Below, one piece after another: positions 15,587-23,759 of a stretch of 64,000 bases of DNA. Source of the DNA: CAZGUH01 sp964529005 (GTDB lineage Bacteria > Actinomycetota > Acidimicrobiia > Acidimicrobiales > Ilumatobacteraceae); the NCBI GenBank assembly GCA_964529005.1, contig CAZGUH010000008.1, positions 44,797-108,796 of the forward strand, read 5' to 3'. Made by a program: the position numbers and the translations under genes. Every line of letters starts with the position of its first letter. Position 1 is the first letter of the stretch. The notes beneath the pieces were generated by a model. The model ran no database searches. It saw nothing but the letters and a program-made list of their open reading frames with translations, and had not been told where the DNA came from.

Positions 15587-16105
15587 GTGCGCGTCATCGC
15601 CGGAGAGCTCCGTGGCCGCAAGCTGGTGACGCCCGAGGGGATCACCACGCGGCCGACGACCGACAAGGTCCGCCTGGCGATCTTCAACGCCCTGCACAGC
15701 CTCGACGTGCTGGACGGCGCCGGGGTCGTCGACCTCTTCGCCGGCAGCGGCGCGGTGGGCATCGAGGCCGTGTCGCGTGGCGCCGCACGCTGCACGTTCG
15801 TCGAGCGCGACCGCGATGCGCTGCGGGCGCTGCGGGCAAACCTCGAGGCTCTCGGGCTGCGCGAGCGCACCACGGTCGTCGCCTCCGACGTGATGGCGCA
15901 GCTGTCGTCGTTGCCGCACGCCGACATCGCCTTCGCCGACCCCCCGTACGACTTCACCGCGTGGCCCCAACTGCTCGCCGGGGTGCGGGCCGATCTGGTG
16001 GTCGCCGAGGCCGGGGGCGAAGTGCCCGCCGCCGACGGCTGGGAGGCGACGCGCTCGCGGCGCTACGGCCGTACCTGGGTGACGTTCCTCGAACGGGTAC
16101 CGTGA
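15587..16105 (+). CDS. rsmD: 16S rRNA (guanine(966)-N2)-methyltransferase RsmD
   Basis: 172 aa. Family signatures are MRVIAGELRGRKL at the N-terminus, RPTTDKVRLAIFNAL, the SAM-binding motif VVDLFAGSGAVGIEA, and the catalytic FADPPYD (an N-methyltransferase DPPY motif). It methylates G966 of 16S rRNA in the assembled small subunit. It is followed after 7 bp by coaD, the usual rsmD-coaD pair. The frame, the start, and the 6-nt distance to TATTCT agree. Confidence 0.93.
   Translation: MRVIAGELRGRKLVTPEGITTRPTTDKVRLAIFNALHSLDVLDGAGVVDLFAGSGAVGIEAVSRGAARCTFVERDRDALRALRANLEALGLRERTTVVASDVMAQLSSLPHADIAFADPPYDFTAWPQLLAGVRADLVVAEAGGEVPAADGWEATRSRRYGRTWVTFLERVP
16098..16103 (+). promoter_or_regulatory. 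-10 element (TACCGT) before coaD
   Basis: TACCGT overlaps the end of rsmD and lies 9 nt before ATG 16113. It would give coaD its own near-leaderless transcript beside any read-through from rsmD. Confidence 0.45.
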
Positions 16106-16112
16106 CGCCCGC

Positions 16113-16610
16113 ATGCCCACCGCCTTGTACCCCGGCAGCTTCGACCCGTTGCACCTCGGCCACCTCGATGTCGTCGAGCAGGCCGTCGAGCTGTTCGGCG
16201 ACGTGGTCGTCGCCGTTCTCCACAACCCGGGCAAGGACGTCGGTCTCTTCGACGGCGCCGAGCGGCTGGAGCTCATCCGCCAGAGCATCGGACATCTCCC
16301 CACGGTGCGCGCCGAGGCCTTCACGGGTCTGGTGATCGACGCTGCCAAGCACCTCGGCGCGGACTTCATCGTGAAAGGCCTGCGCACGGCCGGCGACTTC
16401 GAGCTCGAGCAGCAGATGGCCCACACCAACTACTCGTCGGGTGGGGTGCGCACGGTCTACTTGCCGTGCAGCCCCGAGCGGGTGTTCATCAGCAGCCGGT
16501 TCATCAGGGAGATCGCGAAGTACGGTGGCGAGGTCGGGCACTTGGTTCCCGGCCCGGTCGCAGCGGGGTTGGCCCGCAAGCACCGTGCCGGCCCACCGAC
16601 CGACGAGTGA
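16113..16610 (+). CDS. coaD: Phosphopantetheine adenylyltransferase
   Basis: 165 aa, full length. It joins 4'-phosphopantetheine and ATP to dephospho-CoA. ALYPGSFDPLHLGHLDVVEQA contains the T/SGxxxPxHxGH nucleotidyltransferase motif. IVKGLRTAGDFELEQQMAHTN and FISSRFIREIAKYGG carry the conserved substrate-binding arginines and the ISSS-type phosphate loop. It is the first gene of a run leading to the DivIVA-like, DUF177 and rpmF-plsX-acpP genes; CoA supply and acyl-carrier-protein production are therefore genetically adjacent. Confidence 0.96.
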   Translation: MPTALYPGSFDPLHLGHLDVVEQAVELFGDVVVAVLHNPGKDVGLFDGAERLELIRQSIGHLPTVRAEAFTGLVIDAAKHLGADFIVKGLRTAGDFELEQQMAHTNYSSGGVRTVYLPCSPERVFISSRFIREIAKYGGEVGHLVPGPVAAGLARKHRAGPPTDE

Positions 16611-16635
16611 CGACATCGACGACAAGCGACAGGCC

Positions 16636-17229
16636 ATGAGCTACGACGACGGCTACGACGACGAGTACGACGACGGCGACGAGGACGACGACTACGCCCG
16701 CGCGACCGCCGGCTACGTCGGCGACAGCGAGACACTGCTGCGCCGCGCCGTCGACATCATCGCCACCGCCCCGACCATGCCGTTGTCGTCGTCCCCGCGC
16801 ATCGACCGCGACGAGATCATCGAGCTGCTCGAAGAGGCGCTCCACCGGTTGCCCGACGAGCTGCGGCAGGCCCGGTGGATGTTGAAGGAGCGCCAGGAGT
16901 TCGTCGCCAAGACGCGCCGCGAGGCCGACGAGTTGCTGGAAGCGGCCCGGGTCCAGGCGGAACGGATGGTCCAGCGCACCGAGGTGGTCCGCGCCGCCGA
17001 GCAACGAGCCCGCCAAGTGATGGACGCCGCCGACACCGACGCCCGCCGCCTGCGTCACGAGACGGAGGACTTCCTCGATCAGCGGCTCGGCAGCTTCGAG
17101 ATCCTGCTCGACAAGCTCCAGCGCACGGTCCAGGCCGGACGCCAGCGGCTGAGCATCGGCCAGCACCGCGAACCCGAGCCTGCGGGCGACGAGGACCCGA
17201 CGAAGGGGTTCTTCGACCAGGACCGCTGA
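16636..17229 (+). CDS. SepIVA-like (DivIVA-domain) coiled-coil cell division protein
   Basis: 197 aa. An extremely acidic Asp/Tyr-rich N-terminus (residues 1-24) precedes a DivIVA-like segment (DRDEIIELLEEALHRLPDEL). A long helical coiled coil follows (about residues 75-160, with EADELLEAARVQAERMV and DTDARRLRHETEDFLDQRL). Position between coaD and the DUF177 gene matches the mycobacterial neighbourhood of SepIVA, an essential septal DivIVA-like protein; the assignment rests on that context plus the coiled-coil layout. It lacks transmembrane segments. ATG 16636 is the first start giving the acidic leader; the reading before it overlaps coaD. Confidence 0.7.
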   Translation: MSYDDGYDDEYDDGDEDDDYARATAGYVGDSETLLRRAVDIIATAPTMPLSSSPRIDRDEIIELLEEALHRLPDELRQARWMLKERQEFVAKTRREADELLEAARVQAERMVQRTEVVRAAEQRARQVMDAADTDARRLRHETEDFLDQRLGSFEILLDKLQRTVQAGRQRLSIGQHREPEPAGDEDPTKGFFDQDR

Positions 17230-17266
17230 CCGCGGCGAGGCCCCGGCGACGCGCGGCGGCCGCCGG

Positions 17267-17272
17267 TAGGGT
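17267..17272 (+). promoter_or_regulatory. -10 element (TAGGGT) of the leaderless DUF177 gene
   Basis: TAGGGT is 6 nt before ATG 17279. It probably drives the DUF177-rpmF-plsX unit. Confidence 0.6.
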
Positions 17273-17278
17273 GGCCGC

Positions 17279-17788
17279 ATGGCGAGCCCGCTGCTGGTCA
17301 ACGTCGCGGAACTGCTGCGTGAGCCGGGCGCACGCAAGAGGGTGCGGACCACGGTGGCCGCCGAGGAGATCGACGTCGTCGACCCGCGGGTCGACCGTGA
17401 CGCACCCGTCGACGTCGACGTCGTGCTGGAGAGCTCGCTCGACGGCATCGTCGCCCGCGGCGAGATCTCCACGGTGTGGCACGACACGTGCCGCCGCTGC
17501 GCCCGGCCGGTCGGCGGCACGGTGCGGATGCCGATCGAGGAGCTGTTCCAGCAGCGCCTGACCCACGACGAAGCCGCCCCGATCGTGGGGGAGCAGCTCG
17601 ACCTCGCGCCCGCCGTGCGTGACCTGGTCCTGCTCGACACGCCGTCGGGCGCGCTGTGCCGGGAGGCCTGCGCGGGGCTGTGCCCGACCTGCGGCGCCGA
17701 CCTCAACGAGGGGCCCTGCGGCTGCCCGGAGCCGGCGAGCGACGACCGCTGGAGCGCGCTCGACCGCCTGCGCGATCAGCTCGGCTGA
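17279..17788 (+). CDS. DUF177 (YceD) family protein
   Basis: 169 aa. It shows the family layout: an N-terminal beta-rich part, the CRRCARPV pair, the acidic stretch EELFQQRL, then the C-terminal CREACAGLCPTCGADLN with the family's cysteines, which can form a zinc-binding ribbon. YceD proteins occur directly before rpmF in most bacteria and have been linked to 23S rRNA accumulation. Exact biochemistry is unknown. The gene is leaderless by the upstream TAGGGT; rpmF begins 82 bp downstream. Confidence 0.88.
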   Translation: MASPLLVNVAELLREPGARKRVRTTVAAEEIDVVDPRVDRDAPVDVDVVLESSLDGIVARGEISTVWHDTCRRCARPVGGTVRMPIEELFQQRLTHDEAAPIVGEQLDLAPAVRDLVLLDTPSGALCREACAGLCPTCGADLNEGPCGCPEPASDDRWSALDRLRDQLG

Positions 17789-17870
17789 GGAGCGTTGGCC
17801 GCTCCCGGCCGCTGAACGATAGTCTTGTCCGGCCCGTTCAGTGCCGGGCCCGCTCAGCAGGGAGACCACG

Positions 17871-18050
17871 GTGGCCGTTCCCAAGAAGAAGAAGTCGAAG
17901 TCGAAGTCGCGCAGCCATCGCGCGGCCGCGTGGAAGCTCGGCGCCCCGGCGCGCAGCATCTGCCCTCGTTGCGGCAATGCGAAGCTGCCGCACACGGTCT
18001 GCCCCTCCTGCGGGTGGTACAAGGACCGCGTCGCGGTCGACGTCGCCTGA
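17871..18050 (+). CDS. rpmF: 50S ribosomal protein L32
   Basis: 59 aa. The N-terminus AVPKKKKSKSKSRSHRAA is the hallmark of bL32. It is followed by the zinc ribbon with CPRC and CPSC pairs. The start is GTG 17871, preceded by AGGGAG at a normal distance; the ATG-proximal extension to 17841 is rejected because L32 begins with AVPKK. The order DUF177-rpmF-plsX is the near-universal bacterial arrangement linking ribosome and phospholipid synthesis. Confidence 0.95.
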   Translation: MAVPKKKKSKSKSRSHRAAAWKLGAPARSICPRCGNAKLPHTVCPSCGWYKDRVAVDVA

Positions 18051-18073
18051 GCGACTCTTCACCGGCGGAACCG

Positions 18074-19039
18074 ATGCTGCCCGTCGCCGTCGACGTCATG
18101 GGGGGCGACAAAGCTCCGAACGAGATCCTGGCCGGCGCGCGCCAAGCCGCTGACGCCGGCATCCCGGTCGTGCTGGTCGGCCCGTCCTCGCTCACCGATC
18201 GCGCCGGCCTGCCGCTGATCGAGGCCAACGAAGTCATCGCGATGGACGACGACGCGGCCCAAGGCGTTCGCCGGAAGAAGGATTCCACCCTCGTGCGCGC
18301 GGCCGAAGCGGTGCGCGACGGCGCGGCCAGTGCCATGATCTCGGCGGGCAACACCGGGGCCACGATGGCGTCGGCGTTGTTGCGGATGGGCCGCATCCGC
18401 GGGGTCACCCGCCCGGCGATCGCGACGCCGCTGCCCGTGCCCGGCTCGACCCCCACCGTGCTGCTCGACGCCGGCGCGAACGCCGAGGTGCAGCCAGATT
18501 GGCTGGTGCAGTTCGCCCACATGGGCAGCGTCTACTCGCGGGTCCGCTTCGGCATCGACAAGCCCCGCGTCGGGCTGCTGTCGATCGGCGAGGAGGCCGG
18601 CAAGGGCGACACGCTGCGCAAGGATGCCTACGAGCTGCTGGCCGCCGCGCCAGGCCTCGACTTCATCGGCAACGTCGAGGGCCGCGACGTGATGTCGACG
18701 TCCGTCGACGTGGTCGTCACCGACGGCTTTACCGGCAACGTCGTGCTGAAGACCCTCGAAGGCGGCATCAAGACCGTGGTCAAAGCGCTGCTCGAAGCGT
18801 TCGCCTCGGCCCCCGAGTACGCCAAGCCGTCCGCCGCGTTGCTGCCCGCTCTGATGCCGCTGTACGAGATGCTCGACCCGGAGACGTACGGGGGCGCGAT
18901 CCTGCTCGGCGTCGACGGGGTGTGCATCATCTCCCACGGGTCGTCGTCGGCCCGGGCCATCGTCAACGGCATCAACGTCGCCAAGGAGATGGTCGAGGCC
19001 GACATGGTCGGCGAGATCCGCGCCGCCGTGGCCCGCTGA
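18074..19039 (+). CDS. plsX: Phosphate acyltransferase PlsX
   Basis: 321 aa. PlsX turns acyl-ACP into acyl-phosphate, the substrate PlsY uses to start phospholipid synthesis (plsY is at 51281-51883). Signatures are VAVDVMGGDKAPNEILAGA at the start, SAGNTGATMASAL, LLDAGANAEVQPDWLVQFA, and FTGNVVLKTLEGG. ATG 18074 begins exactly at the conserved N-terminus; upstream in-frame residues overlap rpmF. Ribosome-binding support is weak (GGCGGA), which suggests translation coupled to rpmF, 23 bp upstream. Confidence 0.95.
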   Translation: MLPVAVDVMGGDKAPNEILAGARQAADAGIPVVLVGPSSLTDRAGLPLIEANEVIAMDDDAAQGVRRKKDSTLVRAAEAVRDGAASAMISAGNTGATMASALLRMGRIRGVTRPAIATPLPVPGSTPTVLLDAGANAEVQPDWLVQFAHMGSVYSRVRFGIDKPRVGLLSIGEEAGKGDTLRKDAYELLAAAPGLDFIGNVEGRDVMSTSVDVVVTDGFTGNVVLKTLEGGIKTVVKALLEAFASAPEYAKPSAALLPALMPLYEMLDPETYGGAILLGVDGVCIISHGSSSARAIVNGINVAKEMVEADMVGEIRAAVAR

Positions 19040-19085
19040 CCAGCAGGTTCAGTCGCGCCATCGCAGGCACCGTCAGTCATCCGGG

Positions 19086-19112
19086 GCGCCGCCAGCGATA
19101 CATTGGCGGCGC
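19086..19112. promoter_or_regulatory. 27-bp palindrome over the acpP -10 region (candidate operator)
   Basis: Perfect 9-bp arms (GCGCCGCCA at 19086-19094 and its complement at 19104-19112) are separated by 9 bp. A TACATT hexamer (19099-19104) lies at the centre. RNA started from it would begin near 19111, so the left arm would not be transcribed. That points to a DNA operator rather than an RNA hairpin. Confidence 0.5.
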
Positions 19113-19161
19113 GTCGCGCCTTGGAGACCGTGCGCCCGCCGACACCCGCAGGAGAAGATTC

Positions 19162-19458
19162 GTGCCCGCCGAGACCCACGTCGAGCAAGGACCGCTCGAT
19201 CGCAACGCCATCCTCGAGATCGTGCGCAACAGCCTCGCCGACATCCTCGAGATCGATCCCGCCACGATCAGTGAGGGCCAGTCGTTCGTCGACGACCTCG
19301 ACGCTGACTCCCTGGCCCTGATCGAGCTCGTCGAGGCGCTCGAGGAAGAGCTCGGGGAGCGCAGCGTCGGCTTCCGCATCGAGGACGAGGATCTCGCCGA
19401 TCTGAAGACCGTGCGCGACGCCGTCGACTACGTCTACCAGCGGGTGCAATCCGCCTGA
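19162..19458 (+). CDS. acpP: Acyl carrier protein
   Basis: 98 aa, slightly longer than the usual 77-85 because of an N-terminal extension (PAETHVEQGPLDRN). The motif DDLDADSLALIELVEALEEE contains the DSL serine that receives 4'-phosphopantetheine. GTG 19162 has AGGAGA 6 nt upstream (19150-19155). The gene is separated from plsX by 122 bp holding its own promoter and palindrome, and is followed after 41 bp by rnc. The extension could be real or the start could lie later, but no later ATG/GTG has a ribosome binding site. Confidence 0.92.
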   Translation: MPAETHVEQGPLDRNAILEIVRNSLADILEIDPATISEGQSFVDDLDADSLALIELVEALEEELGERSVGFRIEDEDLADLKTVRDAVDYVYQRVQSA

Positions 19459-19499
19459 GGCAGCGGACGCCGCCCAGCGAATCGTCGTCGAGGAGATCG

Positions 19500-20219
19500 T
19501 TGAGCCAGCTGCGCAACGACCCCGATCTGGCGGGTCTCGCCCGCCGCCTCGGCTACGCGTTCACCGACATGTCGTTGCTGCGCCGTGCCATGGCGCACCG
19601 CTCGTGGTGCGCGGAGGTCGACGGCGAGGCGAGCAACGAGCGTCTGGAGTTCCTCGGCGATGCGGTCCTCGGGTGGGTGGTCGCAGACATCGCCTACACC
19701 CGCCACAGCGAGCTGCCCGAGGGCAAGCTCACCGACCTGCGCAAGAGCGTCGTCAACGCGATGGCCCTCGCCGAGGTGGCCCAGTCGTTGGATCTCGGCG
19801 AGTGCCTGCTGCTCGGCCGCGGCGAGGACGCGGCGGGAGGCCGGGCGAAGCCCTCGATCCTGTCGGACGCCTTCGAGGCGGTGCTCGGCGCGGTCTACGT
19901 CGACGGCGGTGTCACCGCGGCTTATTCGCTGATCGAGCGCATCATCGGCCCACGCCTCGACGCAGCCGCGGCCCAGCTCGATCGCCTCGACCACAAGACC
20001 TTGCTCCAGGAGCTGGCTGCCCGCTATCTGTCGGCGGCGCCCGTGTACACGTCGCACGGCGAGGGTCCGGATCACGACAAGCGCTTCCGTGCCACGGTGC
20101 ACGTCGGGGGAAAGCTCCTCGGCCGCGGCGAGGGACGGTCGAAGAAGACGGCCGAGCAGGCGGCGGCCACCGAGGCCTGCGCGACCATCGCCGCCGCGCA
20201 CGCCGACGAGCTCTCGTGA
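19500..20219 (+). CDS. rnc: Ribonuclease III
   Basis: 239 aa. The first half is an RNase III domain with the signature NERLEFLGDAVLGWVVAD and the downstream metal-binding acidic residues (LSDAFEAVLGAVYVDGG). The C-terminal 70 residues are a dsRNA-binding domain (DHKTLLQELAAR ... RFRATVHVGG ... GRSKKTAEQAAATEA). It cleaves double-stranded rRNA precursors. It starts with TTG 19500 preceded by GAGGAGAT; no ATG is available at the family N-terminus. mutM follows after 27 bp, the common rnc-mutM pair. Confidence 0.95.
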   Translation: MSQLRNDPDLAGLARRLGYAFTDMSLLRRAMAHRSWCAEVDGEASNERLEFLGDAVLGWVVADIAYTRHSELPEGKLTDLRKSVVNAMALAEVAQSLDLGECLLLGRGEDAAGGRAKPSILSDAFEAVLGAVYVDGGVTAAYSLIERIIGPRLDAAAAQLDRLDHKTLLQELAARYLSAAPVYTSHGEGPDHDKRFRATVHVGGKLLGRGEGRSKKTAEQAAATEACATIAAAHADELS

Positions 20220-20246
20220 TCAGCCGGCCCCGCGGAGCACGGCACG

Positions 20247-21095
20247 GTGCCTGAGCTGCCCGAGGTCGAGACCGTGCGGCGGGGGCTCGAGGCCCGCGTC
20301 GTCGGCCGCCGGATCGTGCAGGTCGACGTCGGCCGCGAGCGCACCGTGCGCCGGACGTCGCCTCAGGCGTTGGTGGCCGGGCTGACCGGCGCCCGGCTGG
20401 TGGCCGCCGGCCGCCACGGCAAGTATCTCGTCAGCCCGCTCGACACCGGCCGATCGCTGATGATCCACCTGCGCATGAGCGGACGGTTGCTGCTCGCGCC
20501 GATCGGGGCCGCCCGCCCGCCGCACACACACGTCGCGATGGCCCTCGACAGCGGTGACGAGCTGCGCTTCGTCGACCCGCGCACGTTCGGGGAGGTCGTC
20601 GTGTTCGATCCCGAGCACGTCGCCGACCAGATCCCCGAGCTGGCGCGGCTCGGCGTCGACCCGCTGTCGGGCGACCTCGACCGGGCGATGGTGCGGCAAC
20701 TGATGATCAGCCGCCGCCGGCAGCTGAAGGCGTTGCTGCTCGATCAGCACGTGATCGCCGGCATCGGCAACATCTACGCCGACGAGATCCTCCACGCCGC
20801 TCGGCTGCGCCCGGACCGGCTCTCCAGCTCGTTGACGCCGCGCGAGATCACCCGGCTTCACACCGCGATCCACACGGTGCTCGCCGCTGCGGTCGACGGC
20901 GGCGGATCGACGCTGCGCGACAGCCAGTACGTCGATCTGATGGGCGAGGGCGGCAGCTACCAGCTCGAGCACAGGGTCTACGACCGCGCCGGTCAGCGGT
21001 GCCTGACGTGCGGGCGCGCCGTGATCGTGCGCGTCGTGACCAACGGTCGCTCGACGGCGTTCTGCCCGCGCTGCCAGCCGCCGCGGCGGCGATGA
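20247..21095 (+). CDS. mutM: Formamidopyrimidine-DNA glycosylase
   Basis: 282 aa. It begins with PELPEVETVRRGL, where the N-terminal proline (after Met removal) is the catalytic nucleophile and the following glutamate is also catalytic. The helix-two-turn-helix region shows LLLDQHVIAGIGNIYADEIL. The zinc finger closes the protein with CLTCG and CPRCQ pairs. It removes 8-oxoguanine and FaPy lesions. The start is GTG 20247. It is the last gene of the block; the next gene is convergent. Confidence 0.95.
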   Translation: MPELPEVETVRRGLEARVVGRRIVQVDVGRERTVRRTSPQALVAGLTGARLVAAGRHGKYLVSPLDTGRSLMIHLRMSGRLLLAPIGAARPPHTHVAMALDSGDELRFVDPRTFGEVVVFDPEHVADQIPELARLGVDPLSGDLDRAMVRQLMISRRRQLKALLLDQHVIAGIGNIYADEILHAARLRPDRLSSSLTPREITRLHTAIHTVLAAAVDGGGSTLRDSQYVDLMGEGGSYQLEHRVYDRAGQRCLTCGRAVIVRVVTNGRSTAFCPRCQPPRRR

Positions 21096-21117
21096 GCGGC
21101 CGCCGCGGCGAGATCGC

Positions 21118-22017
21118 TCAGGCGTCCTTCAGGGCCGCGACGAACAGCTTGGTCTCGTCCGCGATGGAGGCGGGGACTGCGAAGTCCTTCGGATCGGTGA
21201 TCTGCGCCCAGTGGTCGCGCACGTCTTCCACGGTGTGGCCCGGTGACGTCCAGCCCTGCGCTTCGGCGATGAGAACCTCGGCGACGCGGCCGCCGCCCAC
21301 GGAGAACACGCGGCCGGTCGCGGGGCAGTCCTCGTGGGCGAGGAAGGCGACGATCGGAGCGATGTGCTCCGGCCCGAGCTTGTCGCCCAGCTTGCCGAGC
21401 AGATCCTCGGTCATGCGGGTGAGCGCGATCGGCGCGATGGCGTTCGCCTTGATGTTGTACTTGGCGCCTTCCACCGCGAGCACGCGCGTCAAGCCGACGA
21501 GGCCCATCTTCGCCGCGCCGTAGTTGGTCTGGCCGAAGTTGCCGAAGAGGCCCGCCGCGGACGAGGTGGAGATGATGCGGCCATAGCCCTGCTCGCGCAT
21601 CTGCACGAACGCCGGCTGGGTGACGTGGAACGCGCCCTTGAGGTGCACGTCGATCACCGGGTAGAGCAAGTCCGGCGTCATGTTGGTGAAGGACTTGTCG
21701 CGCAGGATGCCGGCGTTGTTGATGACGATGTCGACGCGGCCGAATGCGTCGAGCGCGGACTGGACGATCGCCTTGCCGCCTTCGGGGGTCGCCACGCTGT
21801 TCGTATCGGCGACCGCCTCGCCGCCCGCGGCCTTGATCTCGTCGACGACCCGCTGGGCGGCGTTGCGGTCGTCGCCGGTGCCGTCGACCGCGCCGCCGAG
21901 GTCGTTCACGACGACCAGCGCGCCGCGCGACGCCAGCAGCAGCGCATGCTGGCGCCCGAGCCCGCCGCCTGCGCCGGTGATGATTGCAACCTTGCCGTCG
22001 AAACCGAGATCTGCCAT
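21118..22017 (-). CDS. Short-chain dehydrogenase, MFE-2/(3R)-hydroxyacyl-CoA dehydrogenase-like
   Basis: 299 aa. Rossmann motif TGAGGGLGRQHAL, NNAG (VINNAGILRDKSF), catalytic Ser in STSSAAG and YxxxK (YGAAKMGLV) are all present. The segment VVVNDLGGAVDGTG and the tail extension beyond the core are features of the dehydrogenase unit of peroxisomal-type multifunctional enzyme 2 (17-beta-HSD4-like). A (3R)-hydroxyacyl-CoA dehydrogenase in fatty acid or sterol breakdown is therefore likely. It lies 54 bp downstream of the acyl-CoA synthetase gene on the same strand, which fits such a pathway. The coenzyme is probably NAD, from the aspartate after strand 2. Confidence 0.82.
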   Translation of the reverse strand: MADLGFDGKVAIITGAGGGLGRQHALLLASRGALVVVNDLGGAVDGTGDDRNAAQRVVDEIKAAGGEAVADTNSVATPEGGKAIVQSALDAFGRVDIVINNAGILRDKSFTNMTPDLLYPVIDVHLKGAFHVTQPAFVQMREQGYGRIISTSSAAGLFGNFGQTNYGAAKMGLVGLTRVLAVEGAKYNIKANAIAPIALTRMTEDLLGKLGDKLGPEHIAPIVAFLAHEDCPATGRVFSVGGGRVAEVLIAEAQGWTSPGHTVEDVRDHWAQITDPKDFAVPASIADETKLFVAALKDA

Positions 22018-22071
22018 CTCTTGAAACCCTTTCGTGCCTGAGCGGACAGACCGTACAAGTTGGCCGGCGCG

Positions 22072-23679
22072 TCAGCCGACCCGAGCCGACGCGTAATCCA
22101 AGATCGCGGCGTAGTTCAGTTTGCCGTTGTTGGCGCGCCCCACGTCGTCGATCGCGACGATGTGCTTCGGGGACTTGAATGCCGCCAACGTTCGACGGAC
22201 GTGAGCGATCAACTCGGCGGCGTCGATCGTCGCGCCAGGCGCCGGCTGGACGACGGCGGTGATCGCCTGGCCGAAGCGCTCGTCCGGCAGGCCCACGACC
22301 GCCGCGTCGGCGATGGAGGGATGCGTCTTCAGCGCTTCCTCCACCTCTTCGGGGTAGACCTTCTCACCACCGGTGTTGATGCAGTTGCTGCCGCGTCCGA
22401 GCAGCCGGACCGTGCCGTCGGCCTCGACCTCGGCCCAGTCGCCAGGGAAGCTCCAGCGATCACCGTCGATGACGCGGAAGGTCGCGGCCGACTTGTCGGG
22501 ATCCTTGTAGTAGCCGATCGGCGCACGGCCGCGCAGCGCGACGAGACCCCGCTCGCCGCTGCCCGGCAGGACCTCGCGGCCGTCCTCGGTCAGCACCTTG
22601 GCGTTCGGTCCGAGCCGGAACGACGCCGTGCCGGATGCGGGCGAGTCCGCTGTGGTCGTGCTGGAACCGACGTTGATCGCCTCGCTCGACCCCAGCGAGT
22701 CGACCATCAGCAGGCGTGGCACGTGGCGCAGCAGCCCGACCTTCGTCTCGGCGCTCCACATCACACCGCTGGAGAACATCATGCGCAACGACGAGAGGTC
22801 CCAACGCGTGGGCTCGGCGTCGAGAGCGCGCAAGATCGGCTTGGCGAACGCGTCGCCCACGACCGTCACCGCGTTCACCTGCTCGCGCTCGATCGTGTCC
22901 AACATCGCGATCGGGTCGAACGTGGCGCCGGGCAACGTGACGACCGAGCCGCAGCGCAGCATCGTCCCGAGCCCGTTGAACAAGCCGGTGCCGTGCATGA
23001 GCGGCGCGCCGGGCAGGTTGCGCGGGCCTGGCGCGCCGGCGCGCCGGCGGACTGCGTCGAGGTCGACGTGCTCGGGCAGCCGGTGGCGATTCGAGCTCTC
23101 GAGCGAGCAGACCAGGTCGTCCTGTCGCCACATCACGCCTTTCGGCAGCCCGGTCGTCCCGCCTGTGTACAGCAGCATCAGGTCGTCGCCGCTGCGGCCC
23201 CACGGCGCGACGGTCCGCCCGGCGGCTGCCGATGCGGCCTGCTCGTACGAGATCGCCCATTCCGGGCATTCGCCGTGCGCGTCGTCGACCCACAGCCACG
23301 TGCGGATCGCGGGGAGCTTCCCACGCACCCGGTCGCAGGTCTCGCTGAACTCTCCGGCGAACACGACCGCGACCACGTCGGCGTTGCCCCACAGGTACAG
23401 CAGCTCGTCGTCGGTGTAGCGGTAGTTGGTGTTGACCGGGGCCAAGCCGGCTTTGAAGCAGGCGTAGATGCTCTCCAGGTACTCGGGCCGGTTGCGCAGG
23501 TACTGGGCGACCTTGTCCTGCTGGCGCGCCTCCTGCAGCAACACGCTGGCGACACCGTCGGCGCGAGCGTCGAACTCCGCCCACGTCGTCGAGTGACCGC
23601 CGAAGAGCTGCGCCGGCGCGTCCGGCAATTGCTCCGCGATCACCTCGAAAATGTCCGCGAAGTTCCATCCCGCTGGCAC
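22072..23679 (-). CDS. Acyl-CoA synthetase (AMP-forming, FadD-like)
   Basis: 535 aa, ANL superfamily. Visible motifs are A3/P-loop LLYTGGTTGLPKGVMW, the substrate-domain region GERGLVALRGRAPIGYYKDP, A7/A8-like GDWAEVEADGTVRLLGRGSN and GEKVYPEEVEEAL, and the catalytic C-terminal lysine in NNGKLNYAA. It activates a carboxylic acid to an acyl-CoA via an acyl-adenylate. The chain length cannot be told; the sequence resembles medium/long-chain FadD proteins acting on sterol- or fatty-acid-derived acids. GTG 23679 is chosen because TAGGGT lies 8 nt upstream. The longer reading to 24015 overlaps the TetR gene. Confidence 0.87.
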   Translation of the reverse strand: MPAGWNFADIFEVIAEQLPDAPAQLFGGHSTTWAEFDARADGVASVLLQEARQQDKVAQYLRNRPEYLESIYACFKAGLAPVNTNYRYTDDELLYLWGNADVVAVVFAGEFSETCDRVRGKLPAIRTWLWVDDAHGECPEWAISYEQAASAAAGRTVAPWGRSGDDLMLLYTGGTTGLPKGVMWRQDDLVCSLESSNRHRLPEHVDLDAVRRRAGAPGPRNLPGAPLMHGTGLFNGLGTMLRCGSVVTLPGATFDPIAMLDTIEREQVNAVTVVGDAFAKPILRALDAEPTRWDLSSLRMMFSSGVMWSAETKVGLLRHVPRLLMVDSLGSSEAINVGSSTTTADSPASGTASFRLGPNAKVLTEDGREVLPGSGERGLVALRGRAPIGYYKDPDKSAATFRVIDGDRWSFPGDWAEVEADGTVRLLGRGSNCINTGGEKVYPEEVEEALKTHPSIADAAVVGLPDERFGQAITAVVQPAPGATIDAAELIAHVRRTLAAFKSPKHIVAIDDVGRANNGKLNYAAILDYASARVG

Positions 23680-23687
23680 GGCGCCTG

Positions 23688-23693
23688 ACCCTA
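23688..23693 (-). promoter_or_regulatory. -10 element (TAGGGT) of the leaderless acyl-CoA synthetase gene
   Basis: TAGGGT (minus strand) is 8 nt before GTG 23679. It sits 66 bp past the end of the TetR gene, so the synthetase/SDR pair has its own promoter. Confidence 0.6.
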
Positions 23694-23759
23694 CAGGTGG
23701 CCGTCGACGCGAGCGCAGGCGGACGGGGGATATGTGACCTGGGCGATGCCGGGGCCGCG

